Below, in pieces: positions 5,635-6,333 of a DNA stretch of 6,333 nucleotides. The position numbers and the translations under genes were made by a program. A model generated the notes under the pieces. It worked only from the letters and a program-made list of their open reading frames with translations, did no database searches and was not told the DNA's origin. Positions within the stretch are counted from its first letter, which is position 1. Each line of letters opens with the position of its first letter. This DNA is from Thermoplasmata archaeon. Its GTDB lineage: Archaea; Thermoplasmatota; Thermoplasmata; Sysuiplasmatales; Sysuiplasmataceae. The stretch covers positions 1 through 6,333 of the forward strand of contig JAKAPY010000103.1 of assembly GCA_021811925.1 (NCBI GenBank), in the 5' to 3' direction.

Positions 5635-6333
5635 CTATTTTTCGCGCCATCTCGTGAAATAGGCGGCAACTCCCACAAAGACAAGCGTGGAAAGCAGCAG
5701 CCCGAGTATGTTTGTGTATATTGCGGAAGGGGGATTGTGCAGCAGGCCGAGAGCGTTGTCGCCGAGCTGAGATGCGTAGGTGGTCGGTGCTATGTAAGCA
5801 ATCCACCTTATGCCGGCCGGTATGACTGTTATCGGATAGAATATAGGCGGAATCACGGAGATTGCGTTGAAGAGGAGGCTTGCTATGGGCCAAATCTCCC
5901 TGAACTCCTTGAAGAATGAGGAAACCATGAAGCCGAGGCTTGCCGCCATTATCCATGTCAGCAGGACTACAAGCAGCATGAAGAGCACCTGGACCGGTGT
6001 GACAGGCAAGACTGTCACGAGTATAGCGAAAAGCACAACCAGAGGGGGAAGTGTGAAGGCGAGCTCGGAGCTGGCGAGGCCGGCAACATATGTGAATGAC
6101 CGGATAGGGGAAGCAACATACAGCTCCTGTATGCGGTGCTCAATCCTGTAGTATGCAGCGTCATTGAGCATTGCGTTCCCCGTGAATACGGTCGTGAATA
6201 TGATCGCGCCCACAATCCCGAAGGGCAGTTCCGCCCTTGGGCTTACAAGGTAAAGGAAATAGATGAATGTGAACGGCGCGAGAGATATGGATACGAGCAT
6301 CATTGTTTGTCTCTTGAGCGAAAGCAGTCCGTT
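5635..6333 (-). CDS. ABC-2 type transporter permease (5' end missing)
   Basis: This is the membrane subunit of an ABC exporter, which works with a separate ATPase to move a substrate such as a drug, lipid or polymer out of the cell. The frame is open to the right edge (upstream codons read NGLLSLKRQT before the methionine at 6303), so that ATG is probably internal. About 232 residues are present. ABC-2 permeases are commonly 250-280, so only some tens of residues are missing. Six hydrophobic segments are visible. Typical ABC-2 features are the cytoplasmic stretch RIQELYVASPIRSFTYVAG after segment 2, and the conserved re-entrant and C-terminal region (IPPIFYPITVIPAGIRWIAYIAPTTYASQL) before the last helix. 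It ends FTRWREK. The partner ATPase gene is not in the window; by family habit it would lie upstream, beyond the right edge. Substrate is unknown. Confidence 0.88.
   Translation of the reverse strand, partial: NGLLSLKRQTMMLVSISLAPFTFIYFLYLVSPRAELPFGIVGAIIFTTVFTGNAMLNDAAYYRIEHRIQELYVASPIRSFTYVAGLASSELAFTLPPLVVLFAILVTVLPVTPVQVLFMLLVVLLTWIMAASLGFMVSSFFKEFREIWPIASLLFNAISVIPPIFYPITVIPAGIRWIAYIAPTTYASQLGDNALGLLHNPPSAIYTNILGLLLSTLVFVGVAAYFTRWREK

Noticed and set aside
5867..6151. Plus-strand open frame opposite the ABC-2 permease
   Set aside because: The minus strand encodes a clear ABC-2 permease across the whole stretch; the plus frame shows no domain.

Overview
The window reads as archaeal chromosome. 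It carries ribosomal protein S17e (rps17e), which is found in archaea and eukaryotes but not bacteria. It also has an intron-less tRNA-Arg without an encoded CCA, A/T-rich TATA-type (box A) elements about 26 nt upstream of predicted transcription starts, at least one gene with no Shine-Dalgarno sequence, and heavy use of AGG and ATA codons. A Thermoplasmata-type euryarchaeon of moderate GC content is my best guess, from gene content and style only; it cannot be proven here.

Layout. Positions 1-3877 (+) hold a condensin operon: smc (5' end outside the window), scpA (ATGA overlap with smc) and scpB (TTG start, 9 nt after scpA). Together these encode the ring ATPase, the kleisin that closes the ring and the winged-helix accessory subunit of the SMC-ScpAB complex, which compacts and helps segregate chromosomes. 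A stem-loop lies across the scpB stop codon. Positions 3878-4118 hold tRNA-Arg(GCG) on the minus strand and, facing away from it, the promoter region of the next gene. Positions 4119-5312 (+) encode a 12-helix major facilitator transporter of unknown substrate. Positions 5338-5529 (-) encode rps17e, convergent with the transporter and only 25 bp from it. Positions 5530-5634 are intergenic and hold a strong palindromic TATA box for rps17e and two short inverted repeats. Positions 5635-6333 (-) encode most of an ABC-2 type exporter permease whose 5' end lies beyond the right edge.

The genes to the right of scpB are not an obvious pathway; they are a housekeeping and transport mix with strand switches at nearly every gene. 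I found no mobile element, CRISPR array, toxin-antitoxin pair, defence system or frameshifted gene. The most useful points are the compact smc-scpA-scpB operon, an apparently extended ScpA N-terminus, and small structured elements at gene borders. I see no convincing previously undescribed system.
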